Assembly: GCA_017412085.1 (NCBI GenBank)
Contig: JAFPYS010000013.1
Span: 1 to 61,129, forward strand
Source of the DNA: Alphaproteobacteria bacterium
GTDB taxonomy: Bacteria > Pseudomonadota > Alphaproteobacteria > CAAHEQ01 > UBA3637
Reading direction: 5' to 3'
DNA length: 61,129 nt
Position 1 is the stretch's first letter. Each line of letters begins with the position of its first letter. The notes beneath the pieces are model-generated. The model was given only the letters and a program-made list of their open reading frames with translations, was not told the origin of the DNA and ran no database searches. Shown here piece by piece: positions 8,659 through 17,337 of this stretch. The translations under genes were made by a program, and so were the position numbers.

Positions 8659-11400
8659 ATGTTAAAAATTAAGCAAAGCCCCCCCCCATCACAAAATAAT
8701 CGTTTAATTTCAAATGGTTATTCTGAGTCTGGCCGGACAATGCTTGAAACTCTTGGGGTGATTATCATCCTGATTGTTCTCACGATTGGTGGTATTAAGG
8801 GCTTTGGTTGGATGCGTGCAAATGCCGTTGCAAACAACCTGTTGGATCAAGTAATGGATATGGCCGTTTCTCGTCAAAACGAGTTATTGGGACGAAATTG
8901 GCGGCGACCAGAAGAAAACGATAAATATACCAAAGACGGTGTTCACGGCATCTCTGTTTCCGTTGAAAACGGCATTTCGGGAAACTTAAAAGATGTCTTT
9001 TGGGTAACGTTAGGCACTTCCGATTTTGGTGTGGACAAAAAGGTGTGCGAAACATTGCTTGAAAAGAAAGAGCAGCTTCAAAACACCAAATTACCGCTGC
9101 TGGCCATTACTGTCGGAAGTGTTCTGGTTACAAATGGAACACCCGAATGCCATGATCAAAATATCATCAACTTTATTTTTCCAAAAAATGCCCAAAAGAA
9201 TGGCGGTACCCCAAATATTATCATTAATCCGGTTATTGGGCCTGAGGACGAGCCACAGAATTGCGATGCAAGATTGTGTCCTGTGGGTGCAGAATGTAGT
9301 GGCAGCAAAATTACCTGTTTGCCAGGATATAAAATGGTACATGACGACAACTGTTCTTTGATTAACTGTGTCGCCTGCACGAATAACACCTATAATACCT
9401 CCCGCGACACAACAAACAGCGAATGTACGGAATGTCCAGATGGACAAATTACCACGGATCATCGTTCTTGTCATTGCGCTGCCGATGGCACTGCTTGTTC
9501 GGTTGGCGGATTCAGCGGTTATGTGGAAGATTGCCGCTGTGTTCAATGCACCAAGGACAGCCATTGTCATGGAAAATGTGAAGTGTGTCGCGGCGGTCTC
9601 TGTCAAGAATTGCCGGATGGATCGCACTGTTCAGATTGCACCTTCCCGACCCCATGTTGGAATGATCAATTGCAACAGTGCATTGTGTGTGATGGATCTT
9701 GCCTGAAAGACGCCGATTGCGATAACAACAAAACCTGCAATAAAAACACGCATTTATGTGAAGATACGCCAATTCCACCATGCGTTACCGATAATGACTG
9801 CAATACCTGCGAGGTATGTTCAGATGGTACTTGCGTGTCTGAACCAGATTGTACCCCGTGCACCGATAACACATCGTGTCCCGCCGGTCAAACCTGCGAC
9901 ACCACCAACAACAAATGCATTGATAATCCCCAATGCGGAGAAAACGCCACTTTGGTCGGAAATACTTGTCAATGTAACGCCGGCTATTACGGTGATGGAC
10001 AAACATGTACACAATGTACGGTCCCGTTAACCAGCGATGTTGGCGCAACAACGGCCAATGATTGTTATTGTCCGATGGGGTATTATTTACCACAAAAAAA
10101 CAATACAACAGACTGCTTCGAATGTCCCAATGGAAGCACTAGTGACACAAAAAATGCGACTATTTGTACTTGTACTATACCAAACTCACATTGGACAATT
10201 TATGATGAAGATTATGGAACTTGGGGTGACTGCAGATGTAATGCGGGATATTGGGGCAATCTTGACCTTACAGACGGAAGTTGTACCGCATGCCCACAGA
10301 ATATGACCAGCGATATCGAAAATAACTTTTCAGAAAACCAATGTTACTGCTTACCAAATTTTGTTGTTATACAGGGTAGCTGTGCCTTATGCCCTACAGA
10401 TAGTACATTAGTATACATTGAAAATGCGCGGTACTGCAACTGTACTGCCCCCGAAAAGATGTGGAACTATGCCACAAACCAATGCGAAACGGTGTGTGAT
10501 ATAAATGCAACCGTTTTGGATAAATTCATATTGCATCCACAATACGCCGCATGTGTATGTAACAATGGTTACTATGGAGATGGAAAAATTTCCGGAACTG
10601 GCTGCACATCATGCGGTGAAGGCGATGGATGGACAACTTTAGGAGGACGTTGTTTCTGCGATTATACCACACATTACACAAATACGGCGCTATCCGAATG
10701 TTGGTCATGTCCCGCAAACAGCACTCTAACTCGTACTAGTAACTCCGATGTTTATAATTCTTGTGCTTGCACTGAAAGTGAAAAAGTCTGGATCAGACAA
10801 ACTAATACTTGTGAATCCTGCCCCTCAGGAATAAAATCAATTCTGTTAGACGACGGAACATACACTTGCGTTTCTTTGACAGAACTTAATATTGATCAAA
10901 CGCATACCTATTGGATTGCCTCTGGATTGGGCGATAAAAGTGGGTTTACTTATAACGAAGCAGAGCGCATCTGTTCAGCCTATCAAAAAACTTTATTTGA
11001 CCCTCTATGCCATCCTGCCGCAAGTGCAGAACATTCGCCCGAAGGAGAACCATCAGTAATTAATAACAGTTATTATAAAATAACAAACGCTTATTATTGT
11101 AATACAAACTATTTTTGTACGCCCGCCCCATATTCGTGTTATGGAGAAACAATTGATTCAAGCTGTCATCAAAACCAATTAGTCGCTTCTTCGTGGATTG
11201 CAGGGATCCCTGAAGGCTTTTGGTGGGTCAAGACAACTTCAAGCACCGCCTGCAGTAGCAACAAAGCTTTTTATGTATATCCGATAGATGCTAGTTTTCT
11301 TAACGCGGGAGATATAGAAGTAAGTTTTGGGGGATACGCCTTTCACGTCAACAGTGGTCCAAAAAGTTCTGACATGCGTGTACTTTGTAAAAATTATTAA
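8659..11400 (+). CDS. Large Cys-rich protein with prepilin-like N-terminus (possibly phase-variable)
   Basis: I recognise the N-terminal signal, not a named family. The 913 residues begin with a short leader ending SG25, then RTMLE with Glu at +5 and a hydrophobic helix to about residue 50, as in type IV prepilins cut after Gly. Residues 50-175 form a soluble head shared with the protein at 53555. A long region of EGF-like or growth-factor-receptor-like Cys pairs (for example CxCNAGYYGDGQTCTQC) runs to about residue 745. I count about 84 Cys in all. The last 160 residues have few Cys and end MRVLCKNY, reminiscent of lectin-like or FGE-like C-termini. The start is fixed by AGGAGA. Codons 7-10 hold nine consecutive C (8679-8687), a possible slippage site. 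It is probably exported, anchored by the N-terminal helix, and perhaps an adhesin; function is unproven. Confidence 0.85.
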   Translation: MLKIKQSPPPSQNNRLISNGYSESGRTMLETLGVIIILIVLTIGGIKGFGWMRANAVANNLLDQVMDMAVSRQNELLGRNWRRPEENDKYTKDGVHGISVSVENGISGNLKDVFWVTLGTSDFGVDKKVCETLLEKKEQLQNTKLPLLAITVGSVLVTNGTPECHDQNIINFIFPKNAQKNGGTPNIIINPVIGPEDEPQNCDARLCPVGAECSGSKITCLPGYKMVHDDNCSLINCVACTNNTYNTSRDTTNSECTECPDGQITTDHRSCHCAADGTACSVGGFSGYVEDCRCVQCTKDSHCHGKCEVCRGGLCQELPDGSHCSDCTFPTPCWNDQLQQCIVCDGSCLKDADCDNNKTCNKNTHLCEDTPIPPCVTDNDCNTCEVCSDGTCVSEPDCTPCTDNTSCPAGQTCDTTNNKCIDNPQCGENATLVGNTCQCNAGYYGDGQTCTQCTVPLTSDVGATTANDCYCPMGYYLPQKNNTTDCFECPNGSTSDTKNATICTCTIPNSHWTIYDEDYGTWGDCRCNAGYWGNLDLTDGSCTACPQNMTSDIENNFSENQCYCLPNFVVIQGSCALCPTDSTLVYIENARYCNCTAPEKMWNYATNQCETVCDINATVLDKFILHPQYAACVCNNGYYGDGKISGTGCTSCGEGDGWTTLGGRCFCDYTTHYTNTALSECWSCPANSTLTRTSNSDVYNSCACTESEKVWIRQTNTCESCPSGIKSILLDDGTYTCVSLTELNIDQTHTYWIASGLGDKSGFTYNEAERICSAYQKTLFDPLCHPAASAEHSPEGEPSVINNSYYKITNAYYCNTNYFCTPAPYSCYGETIDSSCHQNQLVASSWIAGIPEGFWWVKTTSSTACSSNKAFYVYPIDASFLNAGDIEVSFGGYAFHVNSGPKSSDMRVLCKNY
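8679..8687 (+). repeat. C9 homopolymer inside codons 7-10
   Basis: Nine C in a row, encoding part of Ser-Pro-Pro-Pro, lie 20 bases after the start codon. No other C or G run of this length was seen in the window. One-base slippage would shift the frame before the export signal. Confidence 0.9.
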
Positions 11401-11402
11401 CT

Positions 11403-11421
11403 GTGTTGTTTACTCCAACAC
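11403..11421. terminator. Possible hairpin between convergent genes
   Basis: GTGTTG (11403-11408) pairs with CAACAC (11416-11421) around a 7-base loop, between two convergent stop codons 9 bases apart. The T tracts are poor on both sides, so termination is uncertain. Confidence 0.35.
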
Positions 11422-13173
11422 GGCTTTAATGCGGCGCACGCCCGCAGAAGAAGATTCTTCCTTCAAGATCCGGAAGTGCCCTAAATCCCCTGTGTTCGTT
11501 GCGTGTGGACCGCCACATACCTCTTTGGACACGGTGCCGATGGTATAAACTTTCACTTTCTCGGCATCATATTTGTGGGTGAACAAGCCCAAAGCACCTT
11601 CAGCTTGCGCCTCGGCCAATGTCTTTTCTTCACAAACGACAGGAATCTTTTGTGCGATCACCTCGTTCACTTTTTCTTCCAAATATTTCAACTCTTCTGG
11701 CGTCATTTTGCGATCAAACGAAAAGTCAAAACGCATCCGTTCCGGCGTAATGTTGCTGCCTTTCTGACACACGGTTGGACCAAACATTTGACGCAAGATG
11801 GCCTGCATAATGTGTGTGGCTGTATGATAATGAGCCGATTTTTCAGAATGATCCGCCAAGCCGCCTTTGAACTTTTGCTCGGCCCCTTTACGGGACAATT
11901 CTTGATGCGCTTCATAACATTTATTAAAGCCGTCCACATCCACCTTCACATTGTGCTCGGCAGCAATTTCTTCTGTAAACTCCAACGGGAAGCCATAGGT
12001 ATCGTACAAATGGAAAGCCGTTTCGCCATCAATTTGTCCATTTTGGACGCGCGTCAAAACTTTATCCATCTCCTTCAAGCCGGCATTGATGGTGCGGTTG
12101 AACAATTGTTCTTCCTTTTCCAATTCAGCCATGATAAAGGCGCGATTGCGTTCCAATTCTGGGTAATAAGACTTATATTTGTTCACAACACATTCTGCTA
12201 ATTTAGCTAAAACAAAATCATTCACGTCCAACTTTTTCAAATTGCGAATAGCAATACGAATTAAACGGCGCAAAACATAACCTTGATCTGTGTTGCTGGG
12301 AGGAATTCCTTTATCGTCGCCCAAGATAAACACAGCCGCGCGCAGATGATCCAAAATTTTGCGGAAAGGCACAAGGTTTTCTTTATAATTTTTACCACTA
12401 ATTTCTTCCAGCTTCTTGCGGCAATCCTCAAAAACCTCTGTCATAAACACATCGCCTTCGCCATTTAAGAAAGCCAACGTGCGCTCCAATCCCATGCCTG
12501 TATCCACGTTTTTCTGAGATAACGGCTCCATGGATCCGTCTTTCTTTTTCAGGTATTGCATAAACACGTCATTCCACACTTCTGTGTATTTGCCACAGTT
12601 GCAGGAAGGATTGCAGTTTGGACCACAAGCGGGTTTGCCGTTATCAATAAACATTTCGGAATCTGGGCCACAAGGACCGCCGTCGGCCAATCCCCACCAG
12701 TTATCCTCTAAAAAGAAAATTTGGTTGTCATTCAACCCCTGAGCACGCCAAGCGGCCGCGGCCTCTTCATCCTTAGGAGCATTTTGATCTCCACAAAAAC
12801 ATGTGACGGCCAATTGCTCTTTTTTAAATCCCAATTTTTGGGTTAAAAATTCAAAACTCCAAGCAATCATTTCATTTTTAAAATAATCACCTAAAGACCA
12901 GTTACCCATCATTTCAAAGAACGTTAAGTGACAATGATCGCCCACTTCCGCAATATCATTTGTGCGAATACATTTTTGAATATCTGTAATGCGCTTACCT
13001 CCAGGATGTTTCTCGCCCATCAGATAAGGAACAAGCGGTTGCATTCCCGCGGTTGTAAACAGAACCGTTGCGTCATTTTCTGGCAACACGGAAGCTGAAG
13101 GAACTTCTATATGTCCTTTGGATTTAAAAAAGTCGATCCACAAATTACGCAGTTCATCATAAGTCATTGTCAT
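11410..13173 (-). CDS. alaS: Alanyl-tRNA synthetase, short form lacking the C-terminal domain
   Basis: Charges tRNA-Ala. The protein has 587 residues, against about 870 in usual bacterial AlaRS. The class II catalytic core is present (FTTAGMQPLVPYLMGEKHP, FFEMMGNWSLGDYF, KNVDTGMGLER), as is the editing site (HTATH and CGGPH, the zinc-binding histidines and cysteine). It ends at SSAGVRRIKAVLE, so the C-Ala oligomerisation domain is missing. The start at 13173 follows AAGGAGA; an upstream in-frame ATG would lie inside the promoter. The signature residues resemble the short AlaRS I recall from Patescibacteria rather than the alphaproteobacterial type (NAGMVQFK), suggesting horizontal replacement. 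Function as a working synthetase is very likely. Confidence 0.93.
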   Translation of the reverse strand: MTMTYDELRNLWIDFFKSKGHIEVPSASVLPENDATVLFTTAGMQPLVPYLMGEKHPGGKRITDIQKCIRTNDIAEVGDHCHLTFFEMMGNWSLGDYFKNEMIAWSFEFLTQKLGFKKEQLAVTCFCGDQNAPKDEEAAAAWRAQGLNDNQIFFLEDNWWGLADGGPCGPDSEMFIDNGKPACGPNCNPSCNCGKYTEVWNDVFMQYLKKKDGSMEPLSQKNVDTGMGLERTLAFLNGEGDVFMTEVFEDCRKKLEEISGKNYKENLVPFRKILDHLRAAVFILGDDKGIPPSNTDQGYVLRRLIRIAIRNLKKLDVNDFVLAKLAECVVNKYKSYYPELERNRAFIMAELEKEEQLFNRTINAGLKEMDKVLTRVQNGQIDGETAFHLYDTYGFPLEFTEEIAAEHNVKVDVDGFNKCYEAHQELSRKGAEQKFKGGLADHSEKSAHYHTATHIMQAILRQMFGPTVCQKGSNITPERMRFDFSFDRKMTPEELKYLEEKVNEVIAQKIPVVCEEKTLAEAQAEGALGLFTHKYDAEKVKVYTIGTVSKEVCGGPHATNTGDLGHFRILKEESSSAGVRRIKAVLE

Positions 13174-13204
13174 GTTTAATTCTCCTTTATTAAAAATTAG
13201 GGTT

Positions 13205-13233
13205 ATTCTATCAAAAAAACCTTGGAAAGTCAA
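13205..13233 (-). promoter_or_regulatory. Promoter of alaS
   Basis: TTGACT (13233-13228), 17 bases, TAGAAT (13210-13205) on the minus strand. Transcription would start near 13198, which rules out an alaS start at 13251. Confidence 0.75.
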
Positions 13234-13238
13234 GGTAT

Positions 13239-13267
13239 TTGACAAACGCAAAAAAGGAGTATAAAAT
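13239..13267 (+). promoter_or_regulatory. Promoter of the small lipoprotein gene
   Basis: TTGACA (13239-13244), 17 bases, TAAAAT (13262-13267). It is back to back with the alaS promoter, with 5 bases between the -35 boxes. Confidence 0.7.
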
Positions 13268-13299
13268 GAAAACTCTAAAACAAAAGAAAGGAATTTAAA

Positions 13300-13578
13300 A
13301 TGCGTAAATTATTCATTGTCGGATTGGCTCTTGCGCTTTCTGCTTGTGGGACGACTGCCAATACATCTAATGCCTCGTTGAACACCTGTTTAACCCAAAA
13401 GGCCTATGCTACTTTAAACGATGGTTCTTTAATGACAACAGAAGTCAAAACTTTAGCTAAAAATATTTCCGCCGCTTGCTTAAAACAATTGGCTTTGGAA
13501 AAATCTGGTTTAAGCGAAGAATCCGTTACAGCTGCCACAAATGTGTTGAATGCTTTGAAGGCTGCAAAAGGCGAATAA
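13300..13578 (+). CDS. Small predicted lipoprotein of unknown function
   Basis: The 92 residues have a short lipoprotein signal, MRKLFIVGLALALSAC, whose lipobox LSAC puts the lipidated Cys at residue 16. The mature part is Ala/Thr/Ser-rich with two more Cys (NTCLTQ and AACLKQ) and no recognised domain; the C-terminal half is probably helical. GAAAGGA precedes the ATG, and it has its own promoter and terminator, so it is a single-gene unit. It is probably membrane-anchored; its role is unknown. Confidence 0.75.
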   Translation: MRKLFIVGLALALSACGTTANTSNASLNTCLTQKAYATLNDGSLMTTEVKTLAKNISAACLKQLALEKSGLSEESVTAATNVLNALKAAKGE

Positions 13579-13597
13579 GCATTTGCTCATAACAAAA

Positions 13598-13626
13598 ACA
13601 CCCCATCGATATAAGGGGTGTTTTTT
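13598..13626. terminator. Bidirectional terminator between the lipoprotein gene and uppS
   Basis: ACACCCC (13598-13604) and GGGGTGT (13615-13621) form a 7-bp stem with T5 after it and A5 before it, so it can act on both strands. It abuts the uppS stop codon. Confidence 0.85.
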
Positions 13627-14344
13627 ATACAGCGCCAAAACGCCGATTTCGTCGCCCAAACGCCTCAATAGCTATATCTAAATCCTGCTCATTAAAGTCG
13701 GGCCAATAAATAGGGGTAAAATAAAGCTCTGCATATGCAATCTCCCACAACAAGAAATTGCTTAAACGTTGCTCGCCACTTGTGCGAATGACCAGATCTG
13801 GATAAGGAATGCCGTGGGTAGAAAGCGCGTCATTCACCACCTGTTCGTTGATGTTGGAAATCATACATTGCCGATCCATTACATCCATGGCAATGCGCTT
13901 GATGGCGGCAATCATGTCATCACGGGCGCCATAGGAAAGAGCCAAAATCACGTGAAAATCATTGTAATCTGCTGTTTCGCGCTCCACCTCGTTCATACGC
14001 TCTTGCATATCTTCAGGAAAACGCGTTCTGTCCCCAATAAATGAGATCCGCACCTTTTTCTTTTGAAGCTCGGCCACATCCTCCTTCATGTATTTGCGAA
14101 ACAAATCCAACAACACTTTAACTTCTTCCTTCGGACGTTTCCAGTTTTCTGAAGAAAAAGCATATAATGTCACATATTTAATCCCGCGTTCTTTGGCGTG
14201 TTCTAAAATCACGCGCACATTTTCTGCGCCCGCCTTATGACCTTCCGTCCGCGGCAAACCCTTTTCGGTCGCCCAACGACCGTTTCCATCCATAATGATG
14301 GCAATGTGCTTTGGCAATTTATCGTCTTCGGGCTTCGTTGTCAT
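13625..14344 (-). CDS. uppS: Undecaprenyl diphosphate synthase (cis-prenyltransferase)
   Basis: Builds the C55 lipid carrier used for peptidoglycan and LPS synthesis. The 239 residues carry the signature HIAIIMDGNGRWA with the catalytic Asp near residue 19, the second conserved block TLYAFSSENWKRP, and the C-terminal IRTSGEQRLSNFLLWEIAYAEL. The start overlaps the frr stop by one base (TAATG), implying translational coupling. It ends the rpsB-tsf-frr-uppS cluster; cdsA, often next, is absent here. Confidence 0.97.
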   Translation of the reverse strand: MTTKPEDDKLPKHIAIIMDGNGRWATEKGLPRTEGHKAGAENVRVILEHAKERGIKYVTLYAFSSENWKRPKEEVKVLLDLFRKYMKEDVAELQKKKVRISFIGDRTRFPEDMQERMNEVERETADYNDFHVILALSYGARDDMIAAIKRIAMDVMDRQCMISNINEQVVNDALSTHGIPYPDLVIRTSGEQRLSNFLLWEIAYAELYFTPIYWPDFNEQDLDIAIEAFGRRNRRFGAV

Positions 14345-14898
14345 TAGACCTGCTTAATTTCCGCTTCTTTGTTTTTCAAGTTTTCATCCAATTTGGCGAT
14401 TGTTTTATCTGTCAAATCTTGGATTTCTTTTTCAAAACGTTTGTAATCATCCTCGGACAAGCTGTCTTTGATGGCCTTTAAAGCATCCAACGCTTCTCGG
14501 CGATAGTTACGCACAGAAACACGAACTTCTTCGGTATAACGCCCGGCGATTTTTACAATCTCCATGCGGCGTTCTTCCGACAAAGGGGGAATCGGCAAAC
14601 GAATAATTTGTCCATCATTCATAGGATTCAACCCTAAATTGGCCTCTGTAATTGCCTTTTCCACCGATTTAATTAAACTCTTATCCCAAACGGAAATAGA
14701 AAGTGTCCGGGCATCCGGCACGCTGACGTTTCCCACTTGGTTAAGAGGGACCACCGAGCCATAGGCTTCCACCATAATACCATCCAACAAAGCTGTGCTA
14801 GCACGACCCGTGCGCAAGCCAGAAAATTCCTTTTTCAAAGCTTCCTCAGCTTTGACCATGTTGTTTTGCATATCGGTTTTAATTTGTTCCCAACTCAT
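14344..14898 (-). CDS. frr: Ribosome recycling factor
   Basis: Releases the post-termination ribosome together with EF-G. The 184 residues match the family length and contain FSGLRTGRASTALLDGIMVEAYGS and a YTEEVRVSVRNYRREALDALK-type region. It follows tsf by 18 bases with GAAAGGGG upstream and shares one base with uppS. The UMP kinase gene pyrH, normally between tsf and frr, is missing from this cluster. Confidence 0.97.
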   Translation of the reverse strand: MSWEQIKTDMQNNMVKAEEALKKEFSGLRTGRASTALLDGIMVEAYGSVVPLNQVGNVSVPDARTLSISVWDKSLIKSVEKAITEANLGLNPMNDGQIIRLPIPPLSEERRMEIVKIAGRYTEEVRVSVRNYRREALDALKAIKDSLSEDDYKRFEKEIQDLTDKTIAKLDENLKNKEAEIKQV

Positions 14899-14916
14899 GT
14901 GATCCCCTTTCGTTAA

Positions 14917-15801
14917 TTAACCATTCATTTGTGCAGCCACTTCGGCAGCAAAATCTTCTTGTTTCTTTTCAATGCCTTCTCCCAAAGCAAAGCGGGCAAA
15001 AGATGTCACAGTTACGCCGGCCTCGGCCAACACATCTTTGACCTTCTTGTCTGGATCCATCACAAAGGGTTGCTCAAGCAATACAGCTTCTTGATAGAAC
15101 TTTTGCATACGACCTTCCACCATTTTTTCAATAATGGCTTCTGGTTTGCCGCTGGCTTTAGCTTGTTCGGCATAAATACCACGCTCGTGAGCCGCTGTTT
15201 CAGCATCCACATCGGCCACGCTCAAGAACTTTGGAGCGGTTGCGGCGATGTGCATGGCCACTTGCTTTGCTACTTCGGCAGCATTAGCACCATTGGCGGC
15301 AACCAACACACCGATTTTGCACAAATCGTCACCCAATGTTGTGTGTAAGTAAGGAACCACTGCTTCCCCCTCCACAACGGCGACACGGCGCAAGCTCATA
15401 TTTTCACCAATCTTGGCAATCAAAGCAACCACATTATCTTGGACGGTGGAACCGTTCATCGCCGTTGCTTTTAAAGCTTCCACATCGTTGGAGCCATTCA
15501 AAGCCACCGCGGTCACATCTTGCACAAACTTTTGGAAATCGGCATTTTTAGCAGCGAAGTCTGTTTCAATGTTCACTTCCACCATAGCGCCTTTGTTACC
15601 GGCAACCTTCACACCGACAGCGCCTTGGTTTGCCACACGACCGTCTTTCTTTTCAGCCACGGACATACCCTTTTTGCGCAAAAAGTCAATCGCGGCTTCC
15701 AAATCACCATTTGTTTCCACCAATGCTTTCTTGCATTCCATCATTCCAGCGCCTGTTTTTTCACGCAGTTCACCCACTAATTTTGCTGTAATTTCAGCCA
15801 T
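14917..15801 (-). CDS. tsf: Translation elongation factor Ts
   Basis: Guanine-nucleotide exchange factor for EF-Tu. The 294 residues begin with the UBA-like N-terminus (ELREKTGAGMMECKKAL, the family signature), followed by VNIETDFAAKN in the core domain and a typical C-terminus. The start codon overlaps the stop of the upstream unknown gene by 8 bases, so its translation probably depends on that gene or on the AAGGAG inside it. Confidence 0.98.
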   Translation of the reverse strand: MAEITAKLVGELREKTGAGMMECKKALVETNGDLEAAIDFLRKKGMSVAEKKDGRVANQGAVGVKVAGNKGAMVEVNIETDFAAKNADFQKFVQDVTAVALNGSNDVEALKATAMNGSTVQDNVVALIAKIGENMSLRRVAVVEGEAVVPYLHTTLGDDLCKIGVLVAANGANAAEVAKQVAMHIAATAPKFLSVADVDAETAAHERGIYAEQAKASGKPEAIIEKMVEGRMQKFYQEAVLLEQPFVMDPDKKVKDVLAEAGVTVTSFARFALGEGIEKKQEDFAAEVAAQMNG

Positions 15802-16408
15802 TTGTATTCTCCTTCCTCACTGTTTGAATTATTTGTTTTGTTTTAATAGAAGACCCATTTTCTTCCGAAATTTCAAGAGATTTTAATTTCTTTTGTGCGG
15901 CCAGCAACGCTTGTTGATGCATTTCGCATTCATTTCTGGCGCTCAAAATTTGTTTTAATTTAGCCAAAATCGGATGCGCTTCACAAACCCGTTGCGGATT
16001 ATATTTGTGCAATCCTTCCAACTTTACCCATTTTTCTTTTGGACTTAATTCTTCTTGATATGTCCGCCATTCTTCTTCAGTTCCACGTTCAACAAAACGA
16101 CAATATGTCGTGATTCCGCGTTCTGGGAAAAGGTTACAGGCATTCCATTGGATTTCTTTTAAATTAGGCAATAAGTTTTTCAACGGACGAAGAGTAAAAG
16201 CATCCACTTGATTGTTTTCAGATCCTATATGGGCCACAAATTTTTGACCAGATGCCAAACCAATTGTGTAAAAGTATCCGCTCGGCGAACCGACGGTAAA
16301 AAGGCACCTTCCCTGTTTATCCGCAAACACTTCCCTCTCTTTGTCTGTTGAAGGACGTGCCAGCGTAATTGGGGCAGATAAAATTTCTTTTACACTTGGT
16401 TTTAGCAT
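15794..16408 (-). CDS. Unknown protein inserted between rpsB and tsf
   Basis: The 204 residues show no domain I recognise. The N-terminal half is mixed alpha/beta with Gly and aromatic residues (SPSGYFYTIGLASGQKFVAHIG). The middle holds two Cys (NACNLF, TYCRF). The C-terminal third is charged and likely helical. It has no signal peptide or membrane segment, so it is probably cytoplasmic. It lies 12 bases after rpsB and overlaps tsf by 8, so it is co-expressed with translation genes. A third gene between rpsB and tsf is unusual. It may be a lineage-specific ribosome-linked or RNA-binding protein, but nothing visible proves this. Confidence 0.7.
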   Translation of the reverse strand: MLKPSVKEILSAPITLARPSTDKEREVFADKQGRCLFTVGSPSGYFYTIGLASGQKFVAHIGSENNQVDAFTLRPLKNLLPNLKEIQWNACNLFPERGITTYCRFVERGTEEEWRTYQEELSPKEKWVKLEGLHKYNPQRVCEAHPILAKLKQILSARNECEMHQQALLAAQKKLKSLEISEENGSSIKTKQIIQTVRKENTNG

Positions 16409-16420
16409 TTTTTAAAATCC

Positions 16421-17188
16421 TTAGGCTTTTTCTTCTTCTACGACCGCTTCTTCTTTGACTTCTTCGGCGGCGCCAACATCAACACCAGCGGCTTTGAGTT
16501 CTGCTTGGATACCATCCAAAGCGGCACCAGCCATCAAGTTGCAGTATAAAGCAATTGCCTTGCCGGCATCATCATTGCCCGGAATTGGGTAGGCGATACC
16601 ATCTGGGTTAGCATTGGAGTCACAAATAGCGACCACAGGAATGCCCAACTTTTTAGCCTCGGCAACGGCCAAGTTTTCGTGTGGCACGTCAATTACAAAC
16701 ACGATATCTGGACGGCCATTCATGTCTTTGATACCACCAAAAGCGGCCATCAATTTTTCGCGTTCACGCTCAATGTTTAATTTTTCTTTTTTGGTTAACC
16801 CTTCATAGGCGCCTTTTTCTTGTTTAGATTCAATATCTTTCAAGCGTTTAATACTTGCAGAAATTGTTTTCCAGTTTGTCAACATACCACCCAACCAACG
16901 TTGGTTAACATAGAATTGGCCACAACGACCAGCAGCATCTGCCACCAAATCGCGAGCTTGTGCTTTTGTGCCAACAAACAAGACTTTTCCACCTTTGGCG
17001 GCCACATCACGAACGGCTTCCATCGCACGATAGAGCATCGGCACAGTTTGGTTTAAGTCCATGATATGCACACCTTCGCGTGTACCATAAATATAAGGAG
17101 CCATCTTTGGGTTCCATCTGCGGGCATTGTGCCCAAAGTGAACACCAGCTTCAATAAGCTGACGCATAGTAATCGTTGGAATAGACAT
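16421..17188 (-). CDS. rpsB: 30S ribosomal protein S2
   Basis: Small-subunit surface protein. The 255 residues from [20 protein letters not shown] include the S2 signatures ([13 protein letters not shown], then the [29 protein letters not shown] region) and an acidic Glu/Val tail. The start at 17188 is chosen because AAAGGA precedes it and the S2 family begins there; an in-frame upstream ATG at 17257 would add 23 residues unlike S2 within the leader. It is first in the rpsB-unknown-tsf-frr-uppS cluster. Confidence 0.96.
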   Translation of the reverse strand: MSIPTITMRQLIEAGVHFGHNARRWNPKMAPYIYGTREGVHIMDLNQTVPMLYRAMEAVRDVAAKGGKVLFVGTKAQARDLVADAAGRCGQFYVNQRWLGGMLTNWKTISASIKRLKDIESKQEKGAYEGLTKKEKLNIEREREKLMAAFGGIKDMNGRPDIVFVIDVPHENLAVAEAKKLGIPVVAICDSNANPDGIAYPIPGNDDAGKAIALYCNLMAGAALDGIQAELKAAGVDVGAAEEVKEEAVVEEEKA

Positions 17189-17337
17189 TTTAAATCCTTT
17201 CTTTTTCCAGTTATTCCTCTGCAGGGCGTAAATATGCCGAAAGTCATTTTCCGACACACCGGAAGCGATCTTCTGGAACTCCCAAAAGGCGCCTGCCCCA
17301 CATGTGTTATTCGTCTTCCTTCTTGGAAAACACGTAG
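17189..17337 (-). promoter_or_regulatory. Structured leader of rpsB
   Basis: About 140 bases separate the promoter from the rpsB start. The leader holds a TTCCG/CGGAA hairpin (17249-17264) and a GGCGTA/TATGCC hairpin (about 17225-17238). Leader control by S2 is known in other bacteria; here it is a guess from position and structure. Confidence 0.35.

Noticed and set aside
9091-9627. Long minus-strand open frame opposite the 913-residue Cys-rich gene
   Set aside because: Antisense of Cys-rich codons; no start signals and no recognisable domain.
11503-12201. Long open frame on the plus strand (232 codons) opposite alaS
   Set aside because: It lies wholly within alaS, is rich in Phe and His as in antisense readings, has no ribosome-binding site, and matches no family.
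13174-13251. Longer N-terminus for alaS
   Set aside because: It would begin upstream of the -10 box, and the conserved AlaRS start with a good ribosome-binding site lies at 13173.
17189-17257. Extended S2 start at 17257
   Set aside because: The extra 23 residues do not look like S2 and fall in a structured leader; the ribosome-binding site fits 17188.
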